Positions 1 to 6,125 of a stretch of 6,140 nt of DNA are shown here, one piece after another. The notes below the pieces were generated by a model. It had not been told where the DNA came from. It made no database searches and saw only the letters and a list, made by a program, of their open reading frames with translations. This stretch comes from Desulfocapsa sulfexigens. Its GTDB lineage: Bacteria; Desulfobacterota; Desulfobulbia; Desulfobulbales; Desulfocapsaceae. A program made the translations under genes and the position numbers. The stretch's first letter is position 1. Each line of letters opens with the position of its first letter. Location: positions 1-6,140 of the forward strand of contig DQVD01000204.1 in assembly GCA_015661935.1 (NCBI GenBank). The letters run 5' to 3'.

Positions 1-2
1 AT

Positions 3-83
3 GTTACTTTAAATCCTGATGCCGGTGAACGGTTACAAAAAATAAAAGGGTTGATATATAATGGGAAAAATAGGAAGAAATGA
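3..83 (+). CDS. 3' end of an unidentified upstream gene (partial)
   Basis: One plus-strand frame is open from the left edge to a TGA at 81-83, while the other two forward frames hit stops at 10-12 and 17-19. The tail it would encode, about 26 residues beginning VTLNPDAGERLQKIKGLIYN, is hydrophilic and looks like the C-terminal helix and basic tail of a real protein. It would overlap the start of the SEC-C gene by 23 bp, in line with the overlap between the next two genes. The stretch is too short to name a family, and a chance open frame of this length cannot be excluded. The true start lies outside the window. Confidence 0.4.
   Translation, partial: VTLNPDAGERLQKIKGLIYNGKNRKK
46..50 (+). 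promoter_or_regulatory. Ribosome binding site of the SEC-C gene
   Basis: AAGGG sits 10 nt upstream of the ATG at 61, a usable if slightly long spacing. It supports the choice of that ATG, which also places the SEC-C motif right at the protein's N-terminus. It would lie inside the coding end of the preceding partial gene. Confidence 0.5.
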
Positions 84-576
84 ACAATGCCCCTGCGGTA
101 GTGGAAAAAAGTTCAAACATTGTTGTCTGCCAATAGAACAGGCGGGAATGGTTCAAAAAAATCCTGAAGCCGCATTGAAAATTTCATTGATAAATGAGCT
201 TGAAGCCATTGTTCAGGTTGCAGTCGAGAAGAGGCAACAGATTAAAGAACTAGGTGTGTTTATTCTTTTGGCGACAGTCGAAGGGGATGCCTGGTTACTC
301 GAAATAACCGATTCCGATGCAGTGCAGCTGGCTCGTGCCGGTGAGGCGCTCGAAATCCCCATCGATGAAAAATCGGAAACCATCGAGATTAACTGGAGTC
401 ACAGCTACGATCTCAGCAACAAAGAGTTTGAGCTCACTGCTTATAGTGATAAATCAAAGACTGTGATGCCGGATTATCCAGCTAAAGAGATCAACGCTGC
501 TATCAAGCGGATCAAAAAGAAATTTCCAAGTGAGATTTTGAACCAGGTTCATGTGGCTCCTGAAGACCATAAGTAA
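61..576 (+). CDS. SEC-C zinc-motif protein with an uncharacterised C-terminal region
   Basis: This 171-residue soluble protein begins with a textbook SEC-C motif (residues 5-23, GRNEQCPCGSGKKFKHCCL). Its Cys10, Cys12, Cys21 and Cys22 match the zinc-binding positions at the C-terminus of SecA. In SecA the motif binds zinc and contacts SecB and ribosomes. In small stand-alone proteins it is found in many otherwise unrelated, mostly uncharacterised families. The rest (about residues 35-171) has an alternating helical and beta-like pattern, including a WLLEITDSDAVQLARAG stretch around 78-94 and a lysine-rich helix at about 141-155. I do not recognise this region. There is no signal peptide or membrane segment, so the protein is probably cytoplasmic. 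It is much too short to be SecA itself. The downstream VanZ-like gene starts inside its last codons, suggesting coupled translation. The zinc motif is certain, the cellular role unknown. Confidence 0.9.
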   Translation: MGKIGRNEQCPCGSGKKFKHCCLPIEQAGMVQKNPEAALKISLINELEAIVQVAVEKRQQIKELGVFILLATVEGDAWLLEITDSDAVQLARAGEALEIPIDEKSETIEINWSHSYDLSNKEFELTAYSDKSKTVMPDYPAKEINAAIKRIKKKFPSEILNQVHVAPEDHK

Positions 577-1003
577 GCTACATTCTATCGTGAAATTTGT
601 AATACGAATAGCCCCCATGTGTGTTGTCATGGGGATCATTTTTTTTCTTTCCCATCAAAGTGGCGACAGTCTCGATCTTCCTTCTTTTTCTGGAGCAGAT
701 AAACTTGCTCACATGATAGCCTATGGGGTGCTGGCTTTTTCAGTTCTCTGGTTTTTTTGGGAAAAGGGATTGGAGAACCTTGGTCGCACTATAATCCTGA
801 CAGTCCTGTTTTGTTTGTTATATGGAATAGGTGATGAATACCATCAATCCTTTATTGTTTTACGTTCAGTGAGTATTTTGGATGTGCTTGCAGATACGGT
901 TGGTGCTTTTTGTTGCAGCTTGCTCTGGTTGATGAGTCCGGCGCTGCAACAAAAAATGATTGCTTGTCAGAGAAATCTGTTGAACTATCTGCAATTCAAG
1001 TAA
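551..1003 (+). CDS. VanZ-like family membrane protein
   Basis: This small integral membrane protein (150 residues) has about four hydrophobic segments at roughly 17-34, 52-70, 79-93 and 108-128. It carries the hallmark VanZ-family motifs: FFLSHQSGDS (31-40) after the first helix, DKLAHMIAYGVLAF (50-63), and YGIGDEYHQSF followed by SILDVLADTVGA (91-119). VanZ itself gives low-level teicoplanin resistance in enterococci by an unknown mechanism. Most bacterial homologues, including short ones like this, have no known function, so no resistance role should be assumed. The ATG at 551 overlaps the SEC-C gene by 26 bp and has only a weak AGG 3 nt upstream. GTG 590, ATG 617 and ATG 629 are in-frame alternatives, but 617 and 629 would cut into the first helix. 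A terminator-like hairpin spans codons 21-28. The 3' end overlaps the convergent YqeY-like gene by 8 bp. Confidence 0.88.
   Translation: MWLLKTISKLHSIVKFVIRIAPMCVVMGIIFFLSHQSGDSLDLPSFSGADKLAHMIAYGVLAFSVLWFFWEKGLENLGRTIILTVLFCLLYGIGDEYHQSFIVLRSVSILDVLADTVGAFCCSLLWLMSPALQQKMIACQRNLLNYLQFK
613..648 (+). terminator. Possible intragenic intrinsic terminator or attenuator
   Basis: CCCCATG (613-619) pairs perfectly with CATGGGG (628-634) around an 8-nt loop. The stem is followed after four bases by eight consecutive T residues (639-646) and a further CTTT. This is the form of a Rho-independent terminator on the plus strand, 37 bp past the SEC-C stop codon. It lies inside the VanZ-like coding region, where the T-run encodes the conserved Ile-Phe-Phe-Leu stretch. 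It may therefore be a partial attenuator between the two genes or a by-product of codon choice. Translating ribosomes would be expected to suppress it. Confidence 0.4.
907..955. repeat. Perfect 13-bp inverted repeat with 23-nt spacer
   Basis: TTTTTGTTGCAGC at 907-919 is the exact reverse complement of GCTGCAACAAAAA at 943-955. The repeat lies in the last third of the VanZ-like gene and 41-89 bp beyond the stop of the convergent YqeY-like gene. The same stem-loop would form in transcripts of either strand. In both directions the T-run is on the 5' arm and the A-run on the 3' arm, so it lacks the trailing U-tract of a standard terminator. A role in protecting the 3' end of the minus-strand operon mRNA is possible but unproven. 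Confidence 0.6.
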
Positions 1004-1409
1004 GCGCGTCCTTTACCATCTGTGCTGCAATCCCCATGTCCATTGTATCCCCATATTCTTTCTTCAGGCTTCCCATAACCTTGCCCATGAGTTTTGGGTT
1101 TTTCTCAGGCAATTCTGCAATGAGTGCGTCAACAATGGTTTTGGTTTCTTCTTCACTTTTTGTTTCCGGGATGAAAACCTGTAATATTTCCACAGTATTG
1201 CCCACATCAATTCCAGCGTCAATGGACTGATGAGCCATTTTGAGCTCTCTTTTGGCAGCAGCCAATAGATCTTTTTCGTTGGCTTCCCGGTTTCCATCGG
1301 ATTTGGCCAGTTTCTGGGTGGCATCAAGGAGCATGGCCAGGATTGTGGATTTCTCAGGATCTGTTTTCTTGGCCAGCATCATGGTTTTTCGTAATTCTTT
1401 TATATTCAT
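996..1409 (-). CDS. GatB/YqeY-domain protein
   Basis: This small soluble protein (137 residues) resembles the YqeY family, which is usually about 145-150 residues. It has an N-terminal helical part (LRKTMMLAKKTDPEKSTILA, 6-25), a conserved central VEILQVFIPETKSEEETKTIV segment (73-93) matching the family's 'YLPEQLSEEEL' signature, and a C-terminal MGKVMGSLKKEYGD block (108-121). The fold is shared with the C-terminal domain of the GatB amidotransferase subunit, which contacts tRNA. Stand-alone members are thought to be linked to tRNA or glutamine metabolism, but their reaction is not established, so this is not gatB. It is the last gene of the leftward operon, 9 bp after hemB. Its most likely ribosome binding site is AAGGA within the last hemB codons. 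Its TGA overlaps the 3' end of the VanZ-like gene. It is slightly shorter than usual, with no sign of truncation. Confidence 0.85.
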   Translation of the reverse strand: MNIKELRKTMMLAKKTDPEKSTILAMLLDATQKLAKSDGNREANEKDLLAAAKRELKMAHQSIDAGIDVGNTVEILQVFIPETKSEEETKTIVDALIAELPEKNPKLMGKVMGSLKKEYGDTMDMGIAAQMVKDALT

Positions 1410-1418
1410 TTTTTCTTT

Positions 1419-2393
1419 TTATCCTTGTAAGAGCCTTGCCATATCTTTAGCAAAATACGTTAAAATTATATCAGCACCAGCACGTTTGATGGAAAGCAGA
1501 GTCTCAGCCATAATCTTATCACCGTCAATCCAGCCTCTTTCTGCAGCAGCTTTGATCATGGCATATTCACCACTCACATGATACGCCGCAATGGGAAGAT
1601 CAAATTCATCTTTTAAGCGACTGATGATATCAAGATAGGCAAGGGCCGGTTTCACCATGAGAATATCCGCACCTTCATCCACATCGAGTGTGGCTTCACG
1701 CAGTGCTTCTCTTGCATTTGCAGGATCCATCTGGTAGCTCCTGCGATCCCCAAACTGTGGTGCACAATCTGCGGCATCCCGGAACGGTCCGTAAAAGGCT
1801 GAAGCATATTTCACGGCGTAGGACATGATGGGGATCATATCAAAGTTGTGTTCATCAAGACTTGCCCGAATTTCAGAAACTCTTCCATCCATCATATCAG
1901 AGGGGGCAACCATGTCTGCCCCGGCCTGGGCATGGGACAGGGCAGTTTTTGCAAGGATCTCCAGTGTTGAGTCGTTATCTACTGTGTCCCCGATTAAACA
2001 GCCGCAATGTCCATGATCCGTATACTCACAGAGACAGACATCTGTGATGATATTGAGCTCAGGAGCCTTGTTTTTAAGCTCTCTGATTCCACGCTGAATG
2101 ATACCATCTTTGTCATGGGCGCCACTTCCCATGGCATCTTTCTTTTCTGGGAGGCCAAAGAGGATCATGGAATTTACACCAAGACTCATACATTCCTGGG
2201 CTTCTTTCTTTAGCTGATCAACGCTCAGTCTGAAAACACCCGGCATGGAGGAAATTTCTTCGCGTTTGTTTTTTCCAGGGGTTATAAAAACCGGATATAC
2301 AAATTGTGCAGGGGAAAGTTGTGTTTCACGAATCAAAGCTCGCATGGATTCATTTTTACGAAGACGACGTGGACGATATTCCGGGAAGACCAT
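1419..2393 (-). CDS. hemB: Delta-aminolevulinic acid dehydratase (porphobilinogen synthase)
   Basis: HemB condenses two molecules of 5-aminolevulinate into porphobilinogen, the first step common to heme, siroheme, cobalamin and related tetrapyrroles, in the cytoplasm, usually as a homo-octamer. At 324 residues it is full length. Both active-site lysines are visible: Lys195 in [15 protein letters not shown] and the Schiff-base Lys248 in [10 protein letters not shown]. Residues 118-131 ([14 protein letters not shown]) contain Cys120, Cys122 and Cys130, the three-cysteine catalytic zinc site; Mg/K-type enzymes have DALDPYT-like residues here. The C-terminal [17 protein letters not shown] (301-317) is also typical of the family. 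The ATG is fixed by a good AGGAG seven bases upstream that overlaps the stop of the preceding regulator gene, so the two are surely cotranscribed. In sulfate reducers its product would be expected to feed siroheme and the siroheme-dependent heme pathway, but no further pathway gene lies in the window. Confidence 0.98.
   Translation of the reverse strand: MVFPEYRPRRLRKNESMRALIRETQLSPAQFVYPVFITPGKNKREEISSMPGVFRLSVDQLKKEAQECMSLGVNSMILFGLPEKKDAMGSGAHDKDGIIQRGIRELKNKAPELNIITDVCLCEYTDHGHCGCLIGDTVDNDSTLEILAKTALSHAQAGADMVAPSDMMDGRVSEIRASLDEHNFDMIPIMSYAVKYASAFYGPFRDAADCAPQFGDRRSYQMDPANAREALREATLDVDEGADILMVKPALAYLDIISRLKDEFDLPIAAYHVSGEYAMIKAAAERGWIDGDKIMAETLLSIKRAGADIILTYFAKDMARLLQG
1422..1426 (-). promoter_or_regulatory. 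Probable ribosome binding site of the YqeY-like gene
   Basis: AAGGA lies in the final Gln-Gly codons of hemB, 12 nt before the ATG at 1409. The spacing is long, and the intervening bases are almost all A, a combination that may still support initiation and coupling to hemB translation. Confidence 0.4.
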
Positions 2394-2400
2394 TTTCTTG

Positions 2401-2405
2401 CTCCT
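2401..2405 (-). promoter_or_regulatory. Ribosome binding site of hemB
   Basis: AGGAG is 7 nt upstream of the hemB ATG and overlaps the TAG stop of the NtrX-like gene (reading TTAGGAG). It is the clearest Shine-Dalgarno sequence in the leftward operon. A ribosome finishing the regulator would sit on it, which favours translational coupling. Confidence 0.8.
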
Positions 2406-3774
2406 AACTCGATATTTCGAGTGACTTTAGTTTTTTATGTAGATGGCTTCTTTCCATCCCCACCTGTTCAGCAGTTTGGGAGATATTACCATTGTTCTCA
2501 TTTAGTTTTTGTGTAAGGTATTCTTTTTCAAAATATTTTTTTGCATCTTTAAAGGAGGCTGCCTCATACGGACGCATGGCTTCAGGGTGCTGAGAAGGAG
2601 TGGGTGCACCTGTACCAGGGCTTAGAAAAAGAGTAACATCTTCTTCGCTTATTATGTCAGATGGGCACATGATAGCCATCCGCTCAACAAAATTTCTTAG
2701 TTCCCTGACATTTCCCGGCCAGGAATGACGTTTCATAAGACGCAAGGCATTGTTGGAAAACTTTTTGTTGCCAAGGCCTCGGCTTACAAGTCTTTTCATA
2801 AGATCTCTAACAAGCAGTTCAATATCATCCAGGCGTTCGCATAGACGAGGGACAGTAATGGGAACAACATTGAGCCGCCAGAAAAGATCAGCACGAAAGT
2901 TTCCCTTTTCAATTTCTTCTTCAAGATTTTTGTTCGTTGCGGCAAGCACCCGGACATTTACCGATATCGTTTTATGTCCTCCAACACGTTCAAATTTCTG
3001 TTCTTGAAGAATGCGCAAAATTTTGGCCTGAGTTTTCAGGCTCATATCACCAATTTCATCAAGAAAAAGTATACCGCCATCAGCCTGATCAAATTTACCG
3101 CGTTTTGAACTATGTGCTCCGGTAAATGACCCTTTTTCGTGTCCAAAGAGTTCTGACTCGATAAGTTCTTCCGGGATTGCAGCACAGTTTACCGCAATCA
3201 TGGGGTGATCGGTCACTAGAGAATGACGGTGAATAGCTTGTGCCACCAGTTCTTTACCCGTTCCATGATCACCACGGATTAAGACCCAGGCATCGGTGGG
3301 TGCAACTCGTTCTATTTGTGCCTTCAAGTCCTTGATAACTTCAGACTCTCCAATGATTTTTGTAACCTTGCTGGTTCTATCCCGCAGAATTTTATTTTCT
3401 TTTTCCAGCTGTGCAAAGCGAAGTCCATTGGTGATGGCAAGGATAATTTTGTCATAGGAGAGGGGTTTCTCAACGAAATCAAAAGCTCCTTTGCGAGTGG
3501 CCTGGACAGCCGTTTCGATGGTACCATGGCCTGAAATCATGATCACAGGAAGTGAGTAGATTTCCTTGATTTTCTCAAGTGCTGTGAGGCCATCCATGTT
3601 GTCACCCAGCCAGATATCAAGCAGGATTAGATCAACAGTTTCTTCCTCAAGAATTGTAAGTCCAACTTCTGCTGACTCGGCACAAAGTGGAGAGAAACCT
3701 TCATCTTCAAGGATCCCTGAAAGGGTTTCCCGAATGGATGCTTCGTCATCTATGATAAGAATTTGTTTAGTCAT
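2404..3774 (-). CDS. NtrX-like sigma-54-dependent response regulator
   Basis: This 456-residue DNA-binding activator has three domains in NtrC/NtrX order. The receiver domain (about 4-118) has the acidic pocket Asp9/Asp10, phosphoacceptor Asp53, Ser81 and Lys103. The AAA+ domain (about 140-385) has a Walker A GDHGTGKE (168-175), a sigma-54-contacting loop GSFTGA (215-220, usually GAFTGA), Walker B GGILFLDE (233-240), arginine-finger region [10 protein letters not shown] (293-302) and sensor [10 protein letters not shown] (352-359). A Fis-type helix-turn-helix follows at about 428-450 ([21 protein letters not shown]). It should be phosphorylated by the kinase encoded just upstream and then drive open-complex formation by sigma-54 polymerase. 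Target promoters are unknown. The pairing with an NtrY-type kinase and the overall likeness point to NtrX rather than NtrC, but the family is large, so I leave the symbol blank. No convincing Shine-Dalgarno sequence precedes its ATG, so translation may depend on coupling to the kinase gene, which ends 14 bp upstream. Confidence 0.94.
   Translation of the reverse strand: MTKQILIIDDEASIRETLSGILEDEGFSPLCAESAEVGLTILEEETVDLILLDIWLGDNMDGLTALEKIKEIYSLPVIMISGHGTIETAVQATRKGAFDFVEKPLSYDKIILAITNGLRFAQLEKENKILRDRTSKVTKIIGESEVIKDLKAQIERVAPTDAWVLIRGDHGTGKELVAQAIHRHSLVTDHPMIAVNCAAIPEELIESELFGHEKGSFTGAHSSKRGKFDQADGGILFLDEIGDMSLKTQAKILRILQEQKFERVGGHKTISVNVRVLAATNKNLEEEIEKGNFRADLFWRLNVVPITVPRLCERLDDIELLVRDLMKRLVSRGLGNKKFSNNALRLMKRHSWPGNVRELRNFVERMAIMCPSDIISEEDVTLFLSPGTGAPTPSQHPEAMRPYEAASFKDAKKYFEKEYLTQKLNENNGNISQTAEQVGMERSHLHKKLKSLEISS
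2407..2422 (-). repeat. Short hairpin at the ntrX-like/hemB junction
   Basis: Read on the minus strand, ACTCGA, a 4-nt loop AATA and TCGAGT form a perfect 6-bp stem. It covers the final Ser-Leu-Glu-Ile-Ser-Ser codons of the regulator and ends 1 nt before the AGGAG of hemB. It has no trailing U-tract, so it is not a normal terminator. It could set mRNA processing or modulate hemB initiation, or be chance. Confidence 0.4.
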
Positions 3775-3788
3775 AAAGAGACGTTTTT

Positions 3789-6101
3789 TTACTCATTTGT
3801 TCTTCGAATACTCTTTTTATTCAGTAAGGGCAGTTCTATGGTAAAAATAGAGCCATGCGGAATATTGTCATGTACCCTGATATAGCCGTTATGATCTGAG
3901 ATAATCGTGGAAACAATGGCCAGGCCTAGGCCGGTACCAGTCTTCTTGGTTGAGAAATAGGGCTCAAAGAGTTTTAATTTCTCCTCTTTTGAGATACCTG
4001 GCCCTGAATCACAAACCTGTATAAAGAGGTTTTCCTCTTCTTTATCCGGTTTCAGAATGATGTCAACTATACCGCCGTCGGGTAAAACTGCAACTGCATT
4101 GTCGAAGAGATTTATAAAACAACGTTTCATCTGCTCGATATCAAAAGTAAAGATAGGAATCTCATTTTGAGCGTCAATCCTGACCCTGAAGGTGATTTCA
4201 GGGTGTGCCTGTTTGTAGAGGAAAAGGGTTTCGTTTATCATTGCAGTGATATCGGCAGGTGCTTTGTTGATCTTGGGCATTCTTGCAAATTGTGAGAATT
4301 CACTGACAAGGAGTTTTAGTTCATCCACCTGTTTGATAATGGTATTAGTGCACTGATCAAAGATGGAATTTTCTTCCTCCAGTATCTCTGGATATCGTCT
4401 GCGCAGGCGTTGGGCAGAAAGTTGGATGGGAGTAAGGGGGTTTTTGATTTCATGGGCAATACGGCGGGCAACTTCTCGCCATGCGGCCATACGCTGCATG
4501 TTTTCAAGCTCTGTGAGGTTGGCAAAGACGAGAACAAAACCCAAGGGTTCCCCAGCTTCGTTTTCAAGGCGGGAAAATGTGATCAGCAGTGAAAAGTTTT
4601 TCCGCAACACAGAAAGCTTGAGGTGCTGGCGGACTGATTGTTTACCGGTGATAGCAAGTTCCCGGATAAACTCGTCGATGATGGCAGCATGTTTTGGGGG
4701 AAGTACTTCGACAAAATTGCGTCCCAGAAAGTGCTCCTTTCCGATATTAAGGAGTTTTTCCGCAAAACGATTGATGGTTGTTATGTTGCCTGTCTCATCG
4801 AGCGCGATAACACCAGCTTCCACATTCTGCAGAATAATCTCTGTATAGCGCCTTCTGTCATAGGATTCTCTCGAACTCAACTGAAGGGCATGATGGGCCT
4901 CCGCCAGTTTAGCGTTACTCGAATTGAGTTTTGAGGTCATGGTGTTAAAAGAGTCCACAAGCAGTCCTATTTCATCATCGGATTGCTTTTCCAGTACAAA
5001 GTCCAGCTCTCCCTCTGCAACACGTCTGGTTGCCATTGCGATTTCATCCAGTGGGCCTGTAATACTTCTCGCAATATATAGACCAAACCAGATGGCTGAA
5101 AAGATGATGAGCAGGGTCACAATGAGTAAAATAATGAGTAGCCAGAACTTAAATGGCTTTTTAAGGTATTTTAATTTCTGGTAATCTTCAATTCCTTTGG
5201 AGATAAGATCTAGTTGATCCATCTGTTCTTTTTTGATAAGGAGCGTTGTTACCAGATACGTCTCTTCAGAGGGGGCCCAGCTGAGTTGGATGGAATTGAC
5301 ACGGCGTACTAGGTCACCAACTGTTGATTTCTGGATAAGGATCTCCCGGTTCTTGCTTTCTTGGATAGTATTGAAAGTCGCAATCGGTATCTCCGGCAGT
5401 TTTTGACTGGCTAAAAAGGGGGAGGATGCGGAAAAATACCTGTTTCTCTGGTCGGTGATAAGGGTAAAACTCAGTGCATTTATAGTATTGTAGCTTGCAA
5501 GAATGTTGGTCAGATTTTCTTCAAGTGTATCGGAACCTGGCCCTATAATACTGGGGGTGATAATGGTTTGTTCAACGGTTTCTCCTATAATATCAACTTC
5601 TTCTTTTGTTTCCTGAAGGTATGATTTTGCCAGATCCATGGAATTCTGCAGGGAAATCTCGATATTGGAATTAAACCAGTAGTCCATGCTGGTTGAAACA
5701 AACTGCAGTGAGATAAAAAAGAGGAGAATGGTGGGGATTAGTGAGAGCGAGATAAAAGAGATGACCAGTTTACTCTTTAATTTTGAACCCACTATATTTT
5801 GTCTGGACTCGAAAAAAAGTTCTGCCAGATTGCGAAGAATCAGGAAGAGCATAAGAAGCACAAGAATAACATTGAGGTTGATGATCCCAAAAACAAGGAT
5901 ATCACTTGACATGGGCAGAGTAATGTCAGCGTTTAAGAGAGAACTCTCCAACCATACAAAAAGTGGAATGAGACAGAGGCAAATAAGGATAACCCGCCTT
6001 ATAAGACGTTTTTTCTGTCGCCGCTGTTGTTTGGTGAGTCTTGCTTTACCCGGTTTCTGATACGGGGGTAGCGGTGTTATGTCAGGGGGGGCTTTGTCCA
6101 T
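3789..6101 (-). CDS. NtrY-like membrane sensor histidine kinase
   Basis: This 770-residue inner-membrane sensor kinase would autophosphorylate and pass phosphate to the NtrX-like regulator encoded next. After a basic cytoplasmic tail (20-36) come hydrophobic segments at about 37-51, 68-90, 112-134 and 319-343. The roughly 180-residue stretch between the third and fourth (135-318) should be the extracytoplasmic sensor. A HAMP linker (about 344-396), a short coiled-coil, a PAS domain (about 418-530) and the kinase core follow. The core has H-box AHEIKNPLTP with His550, N-box INLFDNAVAV with Asn668, DSGPGI (698-703), FEPYFSTKK (712-720) and GTGLGL (722-727). This layout and the 'RRIAHEIKNPLTPIQLSAQRLRRRY' style of H-box are typical of NtrY. 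The ATG is the only plausible start: an in-frame TAA lies 30 nt upstream, no alternative start codon occurs before the first membrane segment, yet no Shine-Dalgarno sequence precedes it. Seven consecutive C residues fall in codons 4-6. The signal sensed is unknown. Confidence 0.94.
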   Translation of the reverse strand: MDKAPPDITPLPPYQKPGKARLTKQQRRQKKRLIRRVILICLCLIPLFVWLESSLLNADITLPMSSDILVFGIINLNVILVLLMLFLILRNLAELFFESRQNIVGSKLKSKLVISFISLSLIPTILLFFISLQFVSTSMDYWFNSNIEISLQNSMDLAKSYLQETKEEVDIIGETVEQTIITPSIIGPGSDTLEENLTNILASYNTINALSFTLITDQRNRYFSASSPFLASQKLPEIPIATFNTIQESKNREILIQKSTVGDLVRRVNSIQLSWAPSEETYLVTTLLIKKEQMDQLDLISKGIEDYQKLKYLKKPFKFWLLIILLIVTLLIIFSAIWFGLYIARSITGPLDEIAMATRRVAEGELDFVLEKQSDDEIGLLVDSFNTMTSKLNSSNAKLAEAHHALQLSSRESYDRRRYTEIILQNVEAGVIALDETGNITTINRFAEKLLNIGKEHFLGRNFVEVLPPKHAAIIDEFIRELAITGKQSVRQHLKLSVLRKNFSLLITFSRLENEAGEPLGFVLVFANLTELENMQRMAAWREVARRIAHEIKNPLTPIQLSAQRLRRRYPEILEEENSIFDQCTNTIIKQVDELKLLVSEFSQFARMPKINKAPADITAMINETLFLYKQAHPEITFRVRIDAQNEIPIFTFDIEQMKRCFINLFDNAVAVLPDGGIVDIILKPDKEEENLFIQVCDSGPGISKEEKLKLFEPYFSTKKTGTGLGLAIVSTIISDHNGYIRVHDNIPHGSIFTIELPLLNKKSIRRTNE

Positions 6102-6119
6102 GAATGAGTAAAAGTATAT

Positions 6120-6125
6120 GTTATA
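6120..6125 (-). promoter_or_regulatory. Weak candidate -10 element for the leftward operon
   Basis: TATAAC lies 18 nt upstream of the kinase ATG within an AT-rich stretch. It would start transcription close to the start codon and leave a leader of only about 10-12 nt, which would fit the missing ribosome binding site. The matching -35 region would fall outside the window, so this cannot be verified, and transcription may instead come from an upstream gene. Confidence 0.2.

Noticed and set aside
880..900. Possible sigma-54 promoter-like sequence (TTGGATGTGCTTGCA)
   Set aside because: The GG and GC elements are separated by 8 bases instead of the required 10, and the sequence lies inside a coding region pointing towards convergent genes.
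551..1003. Teicoplanin-resistance role for the VanZ-like gene
   Set aside because: Only the broad VanZ-like family is recognisable; there are no van cluster genes, and most members have no known link to glycopeptide resistance.
910..1230. Plus-strand open frame running from the VanZ-like gene into the YqeY-like gene
   Set aside because: It overlaps two well-supported genes in other frames, and its composition (Ser/Met/Pro-rich) is that of antisense YqeY codons.
996..1409. Reading the YqeY-like gene as gatB (amidotransferase subunit B)
   Set aside because: The protein matches only the small YqeY/GatB C-terminal fold; the catalytic GatB core of several hundred residues is absent.
3775..3816. 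AAAGAG/CTCTTT inverted pair around the kinase-regulator junction
   Set aside because: Only six AT-rich base pairs over a 30-nt loop, expected by chance and with no supporting context.
4363..4848. Plus-strand open frame of 161 codons opposite the kinase core
   Set aside because: It is antisense to the H-box and PAS region of a clearly real kinase, is rich in Ser and Arg as expected of a shadow frame, and has no recognisable motif.
5686..6060. Plus-strand open frame of 124 codons opposite the kinase N-terminus
   Set aside because: It is the reverse complement of membrane-segment codons, Arg/Ile/Ser-rich and without domain signals, so it is a shadow of the real gene.
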